NCBI GenBank assembly: GCA_028280945.1
Contig: JANQKV010000008.1
Location: forward strand, 1 to 64,000
Length of the DNA: 64,000 nt
Source: Opitutaceae bacterium
GTDB taxonomy: Bacteria > Verrucomicrobiota > Verrucomicrobiia > Opitutales > Opitutaceae
Direction: 5' to 3'
Position 1 is the stretch's first letter; every line of letters starts with the position of its first letter. Positions 8,508-16,899 of this stretch are shown here, piece by piece. The notes under the pieces are model-generated. The model saw nothing but the letters and a program-made list of their open reading frames with translations. It was not told where the DNA came from and ran no database searches. Made by a program: the position numbers and the translations under genes.

Positions 8508-10187
8508 ATGATTCAGCCTGCCAAACCCGAACTCGTCACCGTCAACATCGACGGCCAGGAGGTCGAAGTTCCCAAGGGGATCAACGTCATCGAAGCCGCC
8601 CGCATGGTGGGGGTCGATGTGCCGCACTATTGCTACCACCCGAAGCTTACGATCGCCGGCAACTGCCGCATGTGCCTCATCGAGCTGGGTATGCCCGCCG
8701 TGGATCGCGCCACCCGTGAGCCGATCATGGACGAGGCGACCGGCAAGCAAAAGATCAACTGGATACCGCGCCCGCAGATTGGTTGTGGCACCAACGTCTC
8801 GCCCGGCATGCACATCAAGACGCAGTCGGACATGGTGAAGGAGTGTCGCGAGGGTGTGATGGAGTTCCTGCTCATCAACCATCCGCTCGACTGCCCGATT
8901 TGCGATCAAGCCGGTGAATGCAAGTTGCAGGAACAGGCCACGGGCTACGGCCGCGGGTATTCCCGGTTCATTGAGCAGAAGAACGTCAAACCCAAGCGCA
9001 CGCAGCTGGGGCCGCGGGTCGTGCTCGATGACGAGCGCTGCGTGCTTTGCTCGCGTTGCATCCGTTTCAGCCAGGAGGTCGCCAAGGACGACGTGCTCGG
9101 CTTTGTTGACCGGGGCAGTTACTCCACGCTGACCTGCTACCCGGGCAAGGAGCTGGCCAACAATTATTCGCTCAACACCGTCGACATTTGCCCGGTGGGT
9201 GCGCTCACCTCGACCGACTTCCGGTTTAAGATGCGTGTCTGGTTTCTCAAGCAGACCAACAGCATCGACACCGAATCCTCCGTCGGCGCCAACACCGTTG
9301 TCTGGTCCCGGGAAGGTGTGATCTACCGGATCACTCCGCGCCAAAACGACGAAGTGAACGATACCTGGATGGCTGACAGCGGCCGCATCCTCTACAAGCA
9401 GGTGCAGTCCGATGATCGCCTGCTGCCAGCCGGTTCCCTTGCCGACAACCTGGCGGCCGCCTCGGCTTTACTCAAGGACGGTGGAGTGGCCGTGGTGGGG
9501 TCCGGTCGCAGCTCCGTGGAGGAACAGTTTTTTACCGCCAGGATCGCGAAACAGCTCGAAGCCAAGTCCTGCATCGTGGCACGCCACGGTGAAGGTGATG
9601 GCATCCTGGTCTCGGCCGACCGCAATCCCAACACCCGCGGCGCCCTGGTCACCGGTTTGATCACCGGCTTGCCCGCCACCGAGCTCACCGAGCTCGCCGC
9701 CGACATCGATGCAGGTGCGGTCAAAACCGTCTTGGTGGTGGGTGAAGACCTCACCGCTGCCGGGCTCAGTGCGGATCAGTTGGCGAAGGTGAACATCGTT
9801 TATCTCGGCTTTCACGCCAACGCAACCAGCGCCGCCGCCAAGGTTTCGATTGCCGGACTCACCGTGTTTGAGAAGAGCGGCACCTACATCAACCAACAGT
9901 TCCGGTTGCAGAAGTTTGCCTCCGCGGTGCCGGGGCTCGCCGGAGCCACCGACGACCGCGTGGTGCTCGCCCAACTCCTCGCCGCCGTGGGTGGTGAAAC
10001 CACCGGCAGTGACCTGGCCTCGGTCTGGTCGGCTCTCTCCCGTGAGATCAGCGTGCTCGATGGCCTGGCCTACGCCCAGTTGCCCGACACCGGTCTCCTT
10101 CTCGACAGCACAGCCTGGTCCGGGCTGGCCTTCCCTGAAGGTGAAACGCTTCACTACCAACCTGCCACCGCGGAAGCCACGGCCTGA
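8508..10187 (+). CDS. nuoG: NADH-quinone oxidoreductase subunit G (short form)
   Basis: NuoG carries most iron-sulfur clusters of the NADH module. From MIQPAKPELV the 559-residue protein shows the N-terminal [2Fe-2S] ligands (VDVPHYCYHPKL, GNCRMCLIE), the His/Cys cluster motif (NHPLDCPICDQAGECKLQEQ), the further [4Fe-4S] ligands in CVLCSRCIRFSQEV, and NTVDICPVGALTSTDFRFKM. The C-terminal molybdopterin-oxidoreductase-like part is much shorter than in the roughly 900-residue enterobacterial protein, as in several non-proteobacterial NuoG. Longer upstream reading to 8256 overlaps nuoF and includes the spacer repeat, so the ATG at 8508 is preferred. nuoH starts 11 bp after the stop. Confidence 0.94.
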   Translation: MIQPAKPELVTVNIDGQEVEVPKGINVIEAARMVGVDVPHYCYHPKLTIAGNCRMCLIELGMPAVDRATREPIMDEATGKQKINWIPRPQIGCGTNVSPGMHIKTQSDMVKECREGVMEFLLINHPLDCPICDQAGECKLQEQATGYGRGYSRFIEQKNVKPKRTQLGPRVVLDDERCVLCSRCIRFSQEVAKDDVLGFVDRGSYSTLTCYPGKELANNYSLNTVDICPVGALTSTDFRFKMRVWFLKQTNSIDTESSVGANTVVWSREGVIYRITPRQNDEVNDTWMADSGRILYKQVQSDDRLLPAGSLADNLAAASALLKDGGVAVVGSGRSSVEEQFFTARIAKQLEAKSCIVARHGEGDGILVSADRNPNTRGALVTGLITGLPATELTELAADIDAGAVKTVLVVGEDLTAAGLSADQLAKVNIVYLGFHANATSAAAKVSIAGLTVFEKSGTYINQQFRLQKFASAVPGLAGATDDRVVLAQLLAAVGGETTGSDLASVWSALSREISVLDGLAYAQLPDTGLLLDSTAWSGLAFPEGETLHYQPATAEATA

Positions 10188-10198
10188 TTGCCCGAGCT

Positions 10199-11362
10199 AT
10201 GATGGAATTCTATTTCGAACTTCCCCTTTGGCTGCGACTCACGGTGCAAGGTCTGGCCGTTATCGCGGTCTTGTTCCCCTTGGCGGGAGCTTGCTCGATG
10301 GCCGAGCGCAAGGTCTCGGCCTGGATTCAGGGTCGTCCGGGCCCCAGTCGGGCAATCGTGCCGTGGCTGGCTTGGATTCCCGGGATCAGCCTGCTCCAGA
10401 AACTCGGAGTGTTCCACTTCACGGCCGATGGCGGCAAGATGTTCCTCAAGGAGGACGTCGCCCCGGGCAGCGTAAACAAGTTCTATTACTACCTCGCGCC
10501 TCTCATTGCCGTTGTGCCGGCGCTCTGCACGGTGACTTTCGTGCCGTTTGGCGCGTATTGGGATGCGGCCACGGAGACGATGAAGCCGTTGGTGCTCGCC
10601 AACGTGGATGTCAGCATGCTGGCAGTCTTTGCGGTGGCCTCACTGGGCGTGTATTCACTGATCCTGGCTGGTTGGGCCTCGAATTCGAAATACCCCTTCC
10701 TCGGTGGCGTGCGGGCGTCGGCTCAGCTCATCTCCTACGAGCTGTCGATGACGCTCTCGGTTCTGCCGGTGTTCTTGTGGGTTAACGCTCCGGGAGGGGA
10801 GGGCTCGCTGAGCTTGATCCATGTGGTCAACACCCAGGCCCAGCCCGGACTCTGGGGCGGCATGTGGTATGTGTTCCTCATGCCGCTCAGCGCGTTTATT
10901 TTTCTGGTCGCCCTCTTCGCGGAGACCAATCGCCAACCCTTCGACATGCCGGAATCCGAAGCCGATCTCGTCGGCGGATTCCACACCGAATATGGCGAGC
11001 TCAAGTGGGGTCTGTTTTTTGTCGCGGAGTATGCCCACATGTTTGTTGGGTCGGCGATCTTCATGATCCTTTTCTGCGGCGGTTGGCATCCCTTCCCGTG
11101 GCTGCCGTTGGACACCCTGCTCGGCTGGTTGGGTGGCATTGCGCCGATTTTCCTCAATCCGGTTGTCAGCGGCGTGATCGCCGTAGGCATCTTCCTCGCC
11201 AAGCTCATCTTTTCGATCTTCGTCTTCATGTGGGTGCGTTGGACGCTGCCGCGTTTCCGTTACGACCAAGTCATGAAGCTGGGCTGGCAAAAGCTCCTGC
11301 CGCTCTCCATCGGCAACCTCATTTTCTACGCGGTCGCGATCGCCATCATCGAACGCAGCTAA
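10199..11362 (+). CDS. nuoH: NADH-quinone oxidoreductase subunit H
   Basis: NuoH (ND1) links the peripheral arm to the membrane arm and lines the quinone tunnel. The 387-residue protein is polytopic (about eight to nine membrane segments). It has the early AERKVSAWIQGRPGPSR loop and the conserved cytoplasmic loop ETNRQPFDMPESEADLVGGF followed by HTEYG, whose acidic residues couple quinone chemistry to proton movement. An insertion-rich segment after residue 80 is slightly longer than in E. coli. Two adjacent ATG codons (10199, 10202) could each start it. nuoI follows after 13 bp. Confidence 0.96.
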   Translation: MMEFYFELPLWLRLTVQGLAVIAVLFPLAGACSMAERKVSAWIQGRPGPSRAIVPWLAWIPGISLLQKLGVFHFTADGGKMFLKEDVAPGSVNKFYYYLAPLIAVVPALCTVTFVPFGAYWDAATETMKPLVLANVDVSMLAVFAVASLGVYSLILAGWASNSKYPFLGGVRASAQLISYELSMTLSVLPVFLWVNAPGGEGSLSLIHVVNTQAQPGLWGGMWYVFLMPLSAFIFLVALFAETNRQPFDMPESEADLVGGFHTEYGELKWGLFFVAEYAHMFVGSAIFMILFCGGWHPFPWLPLDTLLGWLGGIAPIFLNPVVSGVIAVGIFLAKLIFSIFVFMWVRWTLPRFRYDQVMKLGWQKLLPLSIGNLIFYAVAIAIIERS

Positions 11363-11375
11363 CCGATTTCTCGCC

Positions 11376-11918
11376 ATGTCTTTCAAAACCGTTGAACGCC
11401 GACCCCTGAGCCTCGCCGAGCGCACCTACGTGCCGCAGATCCTCAGCGGCATGAAGACCACCTTCAAAAAGATGGTGAAGCCTAAGGAGACGCTCAATTA
11501 CCCCGAGGCGCGCCCGCCGATTCCGCCGGGCTACCGTGGCGTGCCGACCCTGGTGAAGGACCCCAACGGTCGCGAGAAATGTGTTTCCTGCCAGCTGTGC
11601 GAATTTGTTTGCCCGCCCAAGGCCATTCGCATCACGCCGGGCGAGATTCCGCCCGATGCGGAGACCGCCCACGTCGAGAAGGCGCCCGAGGAATTCGAAA
11701 TCGACATGCTCCGCTGCATCTACTGCGGGCTTTGCCAAGAAGTCTGCCCGGAGGAAGCGATCTGGTTGCAGAATGTGTTTTCCGTGTCCGGCTATACCCG
11801 TGAAGAGATGGTCAACGACAAGAAACGTCTCTACGAACTCGGAGGCACCTTGCCCGATGACCACTACAAGTGGGACAAAAAGAAAGCGGCGGAGGAGGCC
11901 GGCAATCCCCACCACTGA
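11376..11918 (+). CDS. nuoI: NADH-quinone oxidoreductase subunit I
   Basis: NuoI (TYKY, 23-kDa) is a ferredoxin-like subunit that carries clusters N6a and N6b. Two [4Fe-4S] motifs are complete: CVSCQLCEFVCPPKAI near residue 69 and CIYCGLCQEVCPEEAI near residue 114. The length of 180 residues is normal. A charged Lys-rich C-terminus (WDKKKAAEEAG) follows. It is separated from nuoJ by a 155-bp spacer that contains a repeat-like element, the longest gap within the first ten nuo genes. Confidence 0.97.
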   Translation: MSFKTVERRPLSLAERTYVPQILSGMKTTFKKMVKPKETLNYPEARPPIPPGYRGVPTLVKDPNGREKCVSCQLCEFVCPPKAIRITPGEIPPDAETAHVEKAPEEFEIDMLRCIYCGLCQEVCPEEAIWLQNVFSVSGYTREEMVNDKKRLYELGGTLPDDHYKWDKKKAAEEAGNPHH

Positions 11919-11926
11919 TGTGCCGT

Positions 11927-12049
11927 GGTGACCGGCGAGCAGTGAGCAGCGAGTATTCCTGAACGATTTTCCAGTGATCCTAACCCTTTCCTACCATCAA
12001 CCTCCCAGCCAAGCGATCTGCGGTGGAGTAGCTACCCGCTGCTCAACAC
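11927..12049. repeat. Inverted repeat element in the nuoI-nuoJ spacer
   Basis: TGAGCAGCGAGTA at 11943-11955 is matched by TACCCGCTGCTCA at 12033-12045, an inverted repeat with 12 of 13 bases paired and about 77 bp between the arms. Similar GAGCAGTGAGC/GAGCGAGTAGTGAGC words occur in the nuoD-nuoE spacer. This looks like a short non-coding dispersed element inside the operon. Confidence 0.5.
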
Positions 12050-12073
12050 CCCCTAGTCGCGACTTGAAAGACC

Positions 12074-12592
12074 ATGGCTGACATTCTCTTCCACATTTTC
12101 GCGTTCATGGTGATCGGCAGCTCCTTTGCCGTCGTTTACAACCACAACGCGGTGAACTCCGCCCTCGCTTTTCTCGTGGGGCTCATCGGCGTGTCCGGGC
12201 TGTTTGTGCTGCTCGATTCGTTCCTCCTGGCGGTGCTGCTGATCCTGGTTTACGTGGGCGCCGTCGTCGCGCTGTTCCTGTTCATCATCATGCTGCTCGA
12301 CATGCAGGGGGGGGAGCGCAAGCCGTTCTCCAAGGCCACGGCGGCGGCAGCGTTGGTCGGTTCCGCGTTGTTGGCCGTCTGCGTGATGACGCTCATTCGC
12401 AGTTTTGGCGGCCTCAATGCCGCCGAAGCAGGATCCGTCGTCCCGGTGGGAGCCAACCTCAAGCACTACGCGGACCTCTTGTTCACGTCCTACCTGCTTC
12501 CCGTGCAGGTCGTGGGTTTTCTGCTGCTGATCGCCATGCTGGGAGTGATCGTGCTGAGCAAGAAGTTTGAAGGATTGGAGGACGTGAAATGA
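12074..12592 (+). CDS. nuoJ: NADH-quinone oxidoreductase subunit J
   Basis: NuoJ (ND6) is a membrane-arm subunit. The 172-residue protein has five predicted hydrophobic segments, including the conserved third one with [19 protein letters not shown], which contains the pi-bulge helix typical of ND6. The stop codon overlaps the nuoK start (ATGA), so the two are translationally coupled. No SD-like sequence is evident before its ATG, which follows the spacer element. Confidence 0.95.
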   Translation: MADILFHIFAFMVIGSSFAVVYNHNAVNSALAFLVGLIGVSGLFVLLDSFLLAVLLILVYVGAVVALFLFIIMLLDMQGGERKPFSKATAAAALVGSALLAVCVMTLIRSFGGLNAAEAGSVVPVGANLKHYADLLFTSYLLPVQVVGFLLLIAMLGVIVLSKKFEGLEDVK

Positions 12593-12894
12593 GCGTTGGC
12601 CTTACGGAATACCTCATCGTCGCGTCGTTGATGTTTGCCATCGGTTTTGCCGGGGTGCTCATCCGCAAAAACACGCTGGTGATCTACATGTGCCTCGAGC
12701 TCATGCTCGTCGCTTCCACCATCGCGTTCGTCGCGTTCTCCCGTTTCAATGGCACCATGGAAGGCAACGTGTTTGTCTTCTTCATTCTGACGGTTGCCGC
12801 CGCTGAGGTGGCGGTCGGCCTTGCCATCATCGTCGCCCTCTTCCGCCGCCGCCAGACGGTCCAGGTCGAGGAACTCAACGCGCTCAAGAATTGA
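12589..12894 (+). CDS. nuoK: NADH-quinone oxidoreductase subunit K
   Basis: NuoK (ND4L) is a small membrane-arm subunit with three transmembrane helices and conserved glutamates for proton transfer. Both are visible in this 101-residue protein: Glu in [11 protein letters not shown] and Glu in [20 protein letters not shown]. The length is normal. It overlaps nuoJ by four bases. Its stop overlaps a possible TTG start of the following ORF6N gene, which interrupts the usual nuoK-nuoL junction. Confidence 0.96.
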   Translation: MSVGLTEYLIVASLMFAIGFAGVLIRKNTLVIYMCLELMLVASTIAFVAFSRFNGTMEGNVFVFFILTVAAAEVAVGLAIIVALFRRRQTVQVEELNALKN

Positions 12895-13475
12895 TCTCAC
12901 TCGTGTCCGATTCCGTTATCGTCCCGCTCGAACGCATCCAGAATCGCATTCTGGTCGTGCGGGGGCAGCGCGTGCTGCTGGACGCGGACTTGGCGGAGAT
13001 CTATGGTGTCCCGACCAAGCGGCTTAACGAGCAGGTGAAACGGAACGCCAAGAAGTTTCCCGAGGATTTTGTGTTTCGTTTAAACCGCGATGAGCTTGAA
13101 CGAGTTGCAGACTTGAAATCACAGATCGTGATCTCAAGTGGCAACCGGTCGCAAAATGCGACCAGCTCAGCTAAGCATAGATCCAGTAAAGCTTTACCGT
13201 ATGCTTTCACTGAACACGGTGCCATCCAAGCGGCCAATATCCTGCGCAGCGATGCCGCGGTGCAAATGAGTGTGCAGGTTGTGCGCGCCTTCGTTCAGCT
13301 TCGCCACATGGTCGTCAACCACAAGGCCATCCGCGCCAAGCTCACTGAGTTGGAAGACCGGATCGGCGAGCATGATGAACAGCTCGCGGTCATTGTTGAT
13401 GCCCTGCGCCAACTCTCAGAACCCGTTTCACCAGCCCAACGTCGCCGTATCGGATTCGGCGTCGGAGATTCCTGA
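12891..13475 (+). CDS. ORF6N-domain protein inserted between nuoK and nuoL
   Basis: The product has an N-terminal ORF6N domain: [20 protein letters not shown], then [19 protein letters not shown] and the [13 protein letters not shown] block. The block [18 protein letters not shown] follows, and then a coiled-coil-like C-terminal helix (about residues 130-185). ORF6N and the related KilA-N domains are DNA-binding modules known from phages and bacterial mobile elements, but the role of stand-alone chromosomal copies is not established. The start is TTG at 12891, overlapping the nuoK stop, or GTG at 12903, which fits the family N-terminus slightly better. It ends 12 bp before nuoL and is co-directional, so it is co-transcribed with complex I. 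It has no plausible role in the enzyme and is most likely an insertion. Confidence 0.9.
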   Translation: MISLVSDSVIVPLERIQNRILVVRGQRVLLDADLAEIYGVPTKRLNEQVKRNAKKFPEDFVFRLNRDELERVADLKSQIVISSGNRSQNATSSAKHRSSKALPYAFTEHGAIQAANILRSDAAVQMSVQVVRAFVQLRHMVVNHKAIRAKLTELEDRIGEHDEQLAVIVDALRQLSEPVSPAQRRRIGFGVGDS

Positions 13476-13487
13476 CATTCCTACCAG

Positions 13488-15365
13488 ATGCAGCCCAGCC
13501 ATCTCGCTCTTTTAGTCCTTCTTTCTCCGCTTGGCTCGGCGGCGATCATCGCACTGCTGTTTCGACGGCAGGGCGGCATCGCGTCCGTGATCTCGGTGGC
13601 TTCCGCGGCGGTGGTTGCGGTGGGCGCCGTCATACTGGCTTACGGAGGACATCGTTTCAACGCCTCGATCGATTGGTTCAGCTTTGGCGAATTCACCCTC
13701 TCCTTCGGGTTCAAGTTCGACGATCTCGCAGCGCTCATGCTCGCCATCGTCGGGGTGGTCGGCTTCTGCGTGCACCTGTTCTCGCTTGGTTACATGAACG
13801 ACGATGAGAACAAGGCCCGGTATTTCGGCGGCCTGTCCGTCTTCATGTTTTCCATGATCGGCATCGTCCTCGCGGACAATCTGTTCATGATTTTTGTGTT
13901 CTGGGAGCTGGTGGGATTCAGCTCCTACCTGCTGATCAACCACTACTGCCTGAAGCAGTCGGCGGCCGATGCCTCGAAGAAGGCGTTTATCGTCAATCGG
14001 GTGGGCGACTTCGGTTTTCTGATCGGCATCCTCATCTGCTACTGGAACTACGGCACGGTTGACCTCAATGAACTCCCCGCCGTTGTGGCCGGAGGCGCGA
14101 TGATGTCCGTCCTGGCTCCGATTTTGCTCTTTTGCGGTGCGATAGGCAAATCGGCGCAAATGCCGCTGCACGTGTGGCTGCCCGACGCCATGGAAGGCCC
14201 GACGCCGGTTTCCGCCCTCATCCACGCAGCCACCATGGTCGCCGCGGGCATTTACATGCTCTGCCGCATTGAGGTGCTGATGACGGCCGACGCACTCAAC
14301 ATCATCTTGTGGATTGGCACGATCACCGCGGTGTATGCCGCCCTGTGTGCGGTGGTGCAGAGCGACATCAAGAAGGTCCTCGCTTACTCCACGCTTTCCC
14401 AGCTCGGCTACATGGTCGCAGCGTTTGGTCTCGGCAGCCTGATGGTGGAGCATGATGGCCATGAGGTGCTGCTTGCCGCCGGCGTGGGAGCCGCCATGTT
14501 CCACCTCACCACTCATGCCTTTTTCAAGGCGTTGCTCTTTCTGGGCTCGGGCTCGGTCATCCACGGCTGCCACCATGAGCAGAACATCTTCAAGATGGGG
14601 GGATTGGCCAGGAAGATGCCGCTCACCTTTGTGACCTTTACCATCGGCGTTCTGGCCATCGCCGGCCTTCCGTTCCTCTCCGGGTTTTACTCCAAGGATG
14701 CGATCCTTCACCTGGCGGGTGAAAAGAACGGGCTCATCTTTGGCCTGCTCGTCTTCACCGCAGTGCTCACATCGTTCTACATGATCCGGATGTGGCGGAT
14801 CACCTTCCTCGGTGAACCCCGCAGCGACGCTGCTTCCCATGCCCATGAAAGCGGCATTGCCATGACGGCGCCGTTGGTGGTGCTGGCGATTCTCTCAATT
14901 ATCGGCGGCTACACGACCCACGAAGGCGCCGGGCTGATCTATGGAAGCGCGTTTGCTGAGATCTGGTCCCAGATTCCACATCCCGAAGGGATTGGTGTCT
15001 TCATCAAATCGTTGGCGATTCTCGCCGTCGGGGCTGGCCTCGCGTTCGTGCTCTACAAGCCGTCGGCACAAGATGGATTGGCTACGAAAGCTCCGGGAGT
15101 TTTCACCGCGTTGACCGCCCTGAAGGAGTCGTTTGACGCCGCCTACAACTATTATGTCGCGAAGATCCAGGACCGCTTCGCGATGTTGCTGAACTTCCTC
15201 GAGCAGGTCCTGCTCGCCGGTCTTATCATTCGTGGATTGGCGGGAGTGGTTGGGCTCTTCGGCTTGGGGGCGCGAGCCCTGCACGTCGGCAGTCTTCATG
15301 CTTACGTCTACTGGTTCTTACTCGGAGCGGTGCTGCTCTGGGGCTTTGCGGGAGGGTTGTTCTAA
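13488..15365 (+). CDS. nuoL: NADH-quinone oxidoreductase subunit L
   Basis: NuoL (ND5) is an antiporter-like proton-pumping subunit. The 625-residue protein has many membrane segments and the conserved core: FVFWELVGFSSYLLINHY with the key Glu, the Lys-containing loop GKSAQMPLHVWLPDAMEGPT, and the HTAATMV-type stretch SALIHAATMVAAGIYM. The long C-terminal lateral helix region is present. Its TAA overlaps the nuoM ATG (TAATG). It is preceded by the ORF6N gene instead of nuoK. Confidence 0.97.
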   Translation: MQPSHLALLVLLSPLGSAAIIALLFRRQGGIASVISVASAAVVAVGAVILAYGGHRFNASIDWFSFGEFTLSFGFKFDDLAALMLAIVGVVGFCVHLFSLGYMNDDENKARYFGGLSVFMFSMIGIVLADNLFMIFVFWELVGFSSYLLINHYCLKQSAADASKKAFIVNRVGDFGFLIGILICYWNYGTVDLNELPAVVAGGAMMSVLAPILLFCGAIGKSAQMPLHVWLPDAMEGPTPVSALIHAATMVAAGIYMLCRIEVLMTADALNIILWIGTITAVYAALCAVVQSDIKKVLAYSTLSQLGYMVAAFGLGSLMVEHDGHEVLLAAGVGAAMFHLTTHAFFKALLFLGSGSVIHGCHHEQNIFKMGGLARKMPLTFVTFTIGVLAIAGLPFLSGFYSKDAILHLAGEKNGLIFGLLVFTAVLTSFYMIRMWRITFLGEPRSDAASHAHESGIAMTAPLVVLAILSIIGGYTTHEGAGLIYGSAFAEIWSQIPHPEGIGVFIKSLAILAVGAGLAFVLYKPSAQDGLATKAPGVFTALTALKESFDAAYNYYVAKIQDRFAMLLNFLEQVLLAGLIIRGLAGVVGLFGLGARALHVGSLHAYVYWFLLGAVLLWGFAGGLF

Positions 15366-16888
15366 TGGATCTCCTACTGATCGCCATTCTTTCTCCGCTG
15401 GCGTTGTCCCTGGCCATGGTGCTTGGGTTGCCCAAGGCGGTGGCGCGCAATCTGGCCTACGTAGGCTTCGCGATTCCGGCCGTGATCGGTATCTGGCTCT
15501 GGTGCCAATATGGCGCGGCGACCAAGGAAAGCGGCTACGCTTTTCTCACCAGCTACGACACGGGTCTCAGTGGCCTGGGGATTAACCTGACGCTTGGCCT
15601 CAACGGCATTGCCATGCCGCTCTTCGCGATGGCCGGCATCGTGGGCCTGGCGGCCGGCCTTTACGCGCTTCAATCCGCCGCTGAACGACTCAACCAATAC
15701 GTGCTCCTGCTGCTTGTCATGCAGGGCGGCCTGATGGGCGTCTTCGCCAGCGTCGACGTGTTCTTCTTCTACTTCTTCCACGAGCTGGCGCTGATCCCGA
15801 CCTTTATCATGGTCGGCATCTGGGGGGGGCGGGACCGCAATTACGCGGCCATGAAGATGACGATTTACCTGACGGTGGGAGCGATGCTCTCCCTGATTGG
15901 GTTGATCGCGATTTACTACACGTCCGGTGCCCAGACTTTCGACATGATCGCGCTGCGTGAGGCGGTTGCTGATCAAGGGCTCTCAACCGTTGCCCAGAAG
16001 AACATCTTTGGCCTGCTCATGGTGGGCTTTGGGGTGTTGGTTTCGCTCTGGCCACTCCACACCTGGGCGCCGCTAGGCTATGGGGCCGCTCCGAGTTCAG
16101 TCGCGATGCTGCACGCGGGTGTGCTGAAGAAATTTGGCCTCTACGGACTGATTCAGGTGGCGATGCCCCTGTTGCCGCAGGGAGCCCAGCATTGGGCGCT
16201 GATTCTCGCGACCCTTGCGGTGGTGGGCAACGTGCTTGTCGTTGGCATCATCACCATCGCCCAGCGCGACCTCAAACAGCTTGTTGGATACAGCTCGGTC
16301 ATGCACATGGGATACGCGTTTCTGGGTATCGCCTGCATCTCACTGGTCGGGGTCGGAGGCGTCGTCTTCATGATGGTCGCCCATGGTTTTTCCGCGGCAC
16401 TGCTCTTCCTGCTGGCCACCAGCATCCACCATCGCACTCAGACCTTCGACCTCGATGAGATGGGTGGCTTGGTTAAACACGCGCCGGTCCTATCCGCTTT
16501 TTTTGTCGCGGCGACCCTGGCCAGCATCGGCTTGCCGGGCTTTGCGAACTTCTGGGGTGAAATCACGATTTTTGTCGCGGCTTGGAAGGTCTTCCCGGTG
16601 CTCACGGTCATTGCGGTTGGCGGGGTGGTGATTTCGGCCATCTACGGCCTGCGCGCCGCCGCCCGGGTTTTCTTCGGACCGCAGACCGAGGCGTTCGACA
16701 AGGTGCTGGAGGAGAAGCCGGCGGCAGACCTCTCCTGGTCCGAAAAACTGCCCGCCCTTATCCTGCTGGTCAGCCTCCTGGCCCTGGGCTTCTGGCCGAA
16801 ACTGATGAGTGATTCGATCAACGAATCGGTAACCGAAATTTATACCGCCGCCGAGGCGGTCGAGCCCGTTGACGTGGCCCGCAACTGA
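15365..16888 (+). CDS. nuoM: NADH-quinone oxidoreductase subunit M
   Basis: NuoM (ND4) is a second antiporter-like pump subunit. In the 507-residue protein the conserved FFYFFHELALIPTFIMVGIW carries the essential Glu. VSLWPLHTWAPLGYGAAPSS and the loop with SVAMLHAGVLKKFGLYGL follow, with the pumping lysine. Length and hydrophobic profile are typical. It overlaps nuoL by one base and is followed by nuoN after 11 bp. Confidence 0.97.
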   Translation: MDLLLIAILSPLALSLAMVLGLPKAVARNLAYVGFAIPAVIGIWLWCQYGAATKESGYAFLTSYDTGLSGLGINLTLGLNGIAMPLFAMAGIVGLAAGLYALQSAAERLNQYVLLLLVMQGGLMGVFASVDVFFFYFFHELALIPTFIMVGIWGGRDRNYAAMKMTIYLTVGAMLSLIGLIAIYYTSGAQTFDMIALREAVADQGLSTVAQKNIFGLLMVGFGVLVSLWPLHTWAPLGYGAAPSSVAMLHAGVLKKFGLYGLIQVAMPLLPQGAQHWALILATLAVVGNVLVVGIITIAQRDLKQLVGYSSVMHMGYAFLGIACISLVGVGGVVFMMVAHGFSAALLFLLATSIHHRTQTFDLDEMGGLVKHAPVLSAFFVAATLASIGLPGFANFWGEITIFVAAWKVFPVLTVIAVGGVVISAIYGLRAAARVFFGPQTEAFDKVLEEKPAADLSWSEKLPALILLVSLLALGFWPKLMSDSINESVTEIYTAAEAVEPVDVARN

Positions 16889-16899
16889 TTCCTGCCGCG

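Noticed and set aside
13512..14846. A 444-codon open frame antisense to nuoL
   Set aside because: Strongly charged low-complexity translation without start context or motifs; nuoL is certain on the other strand.
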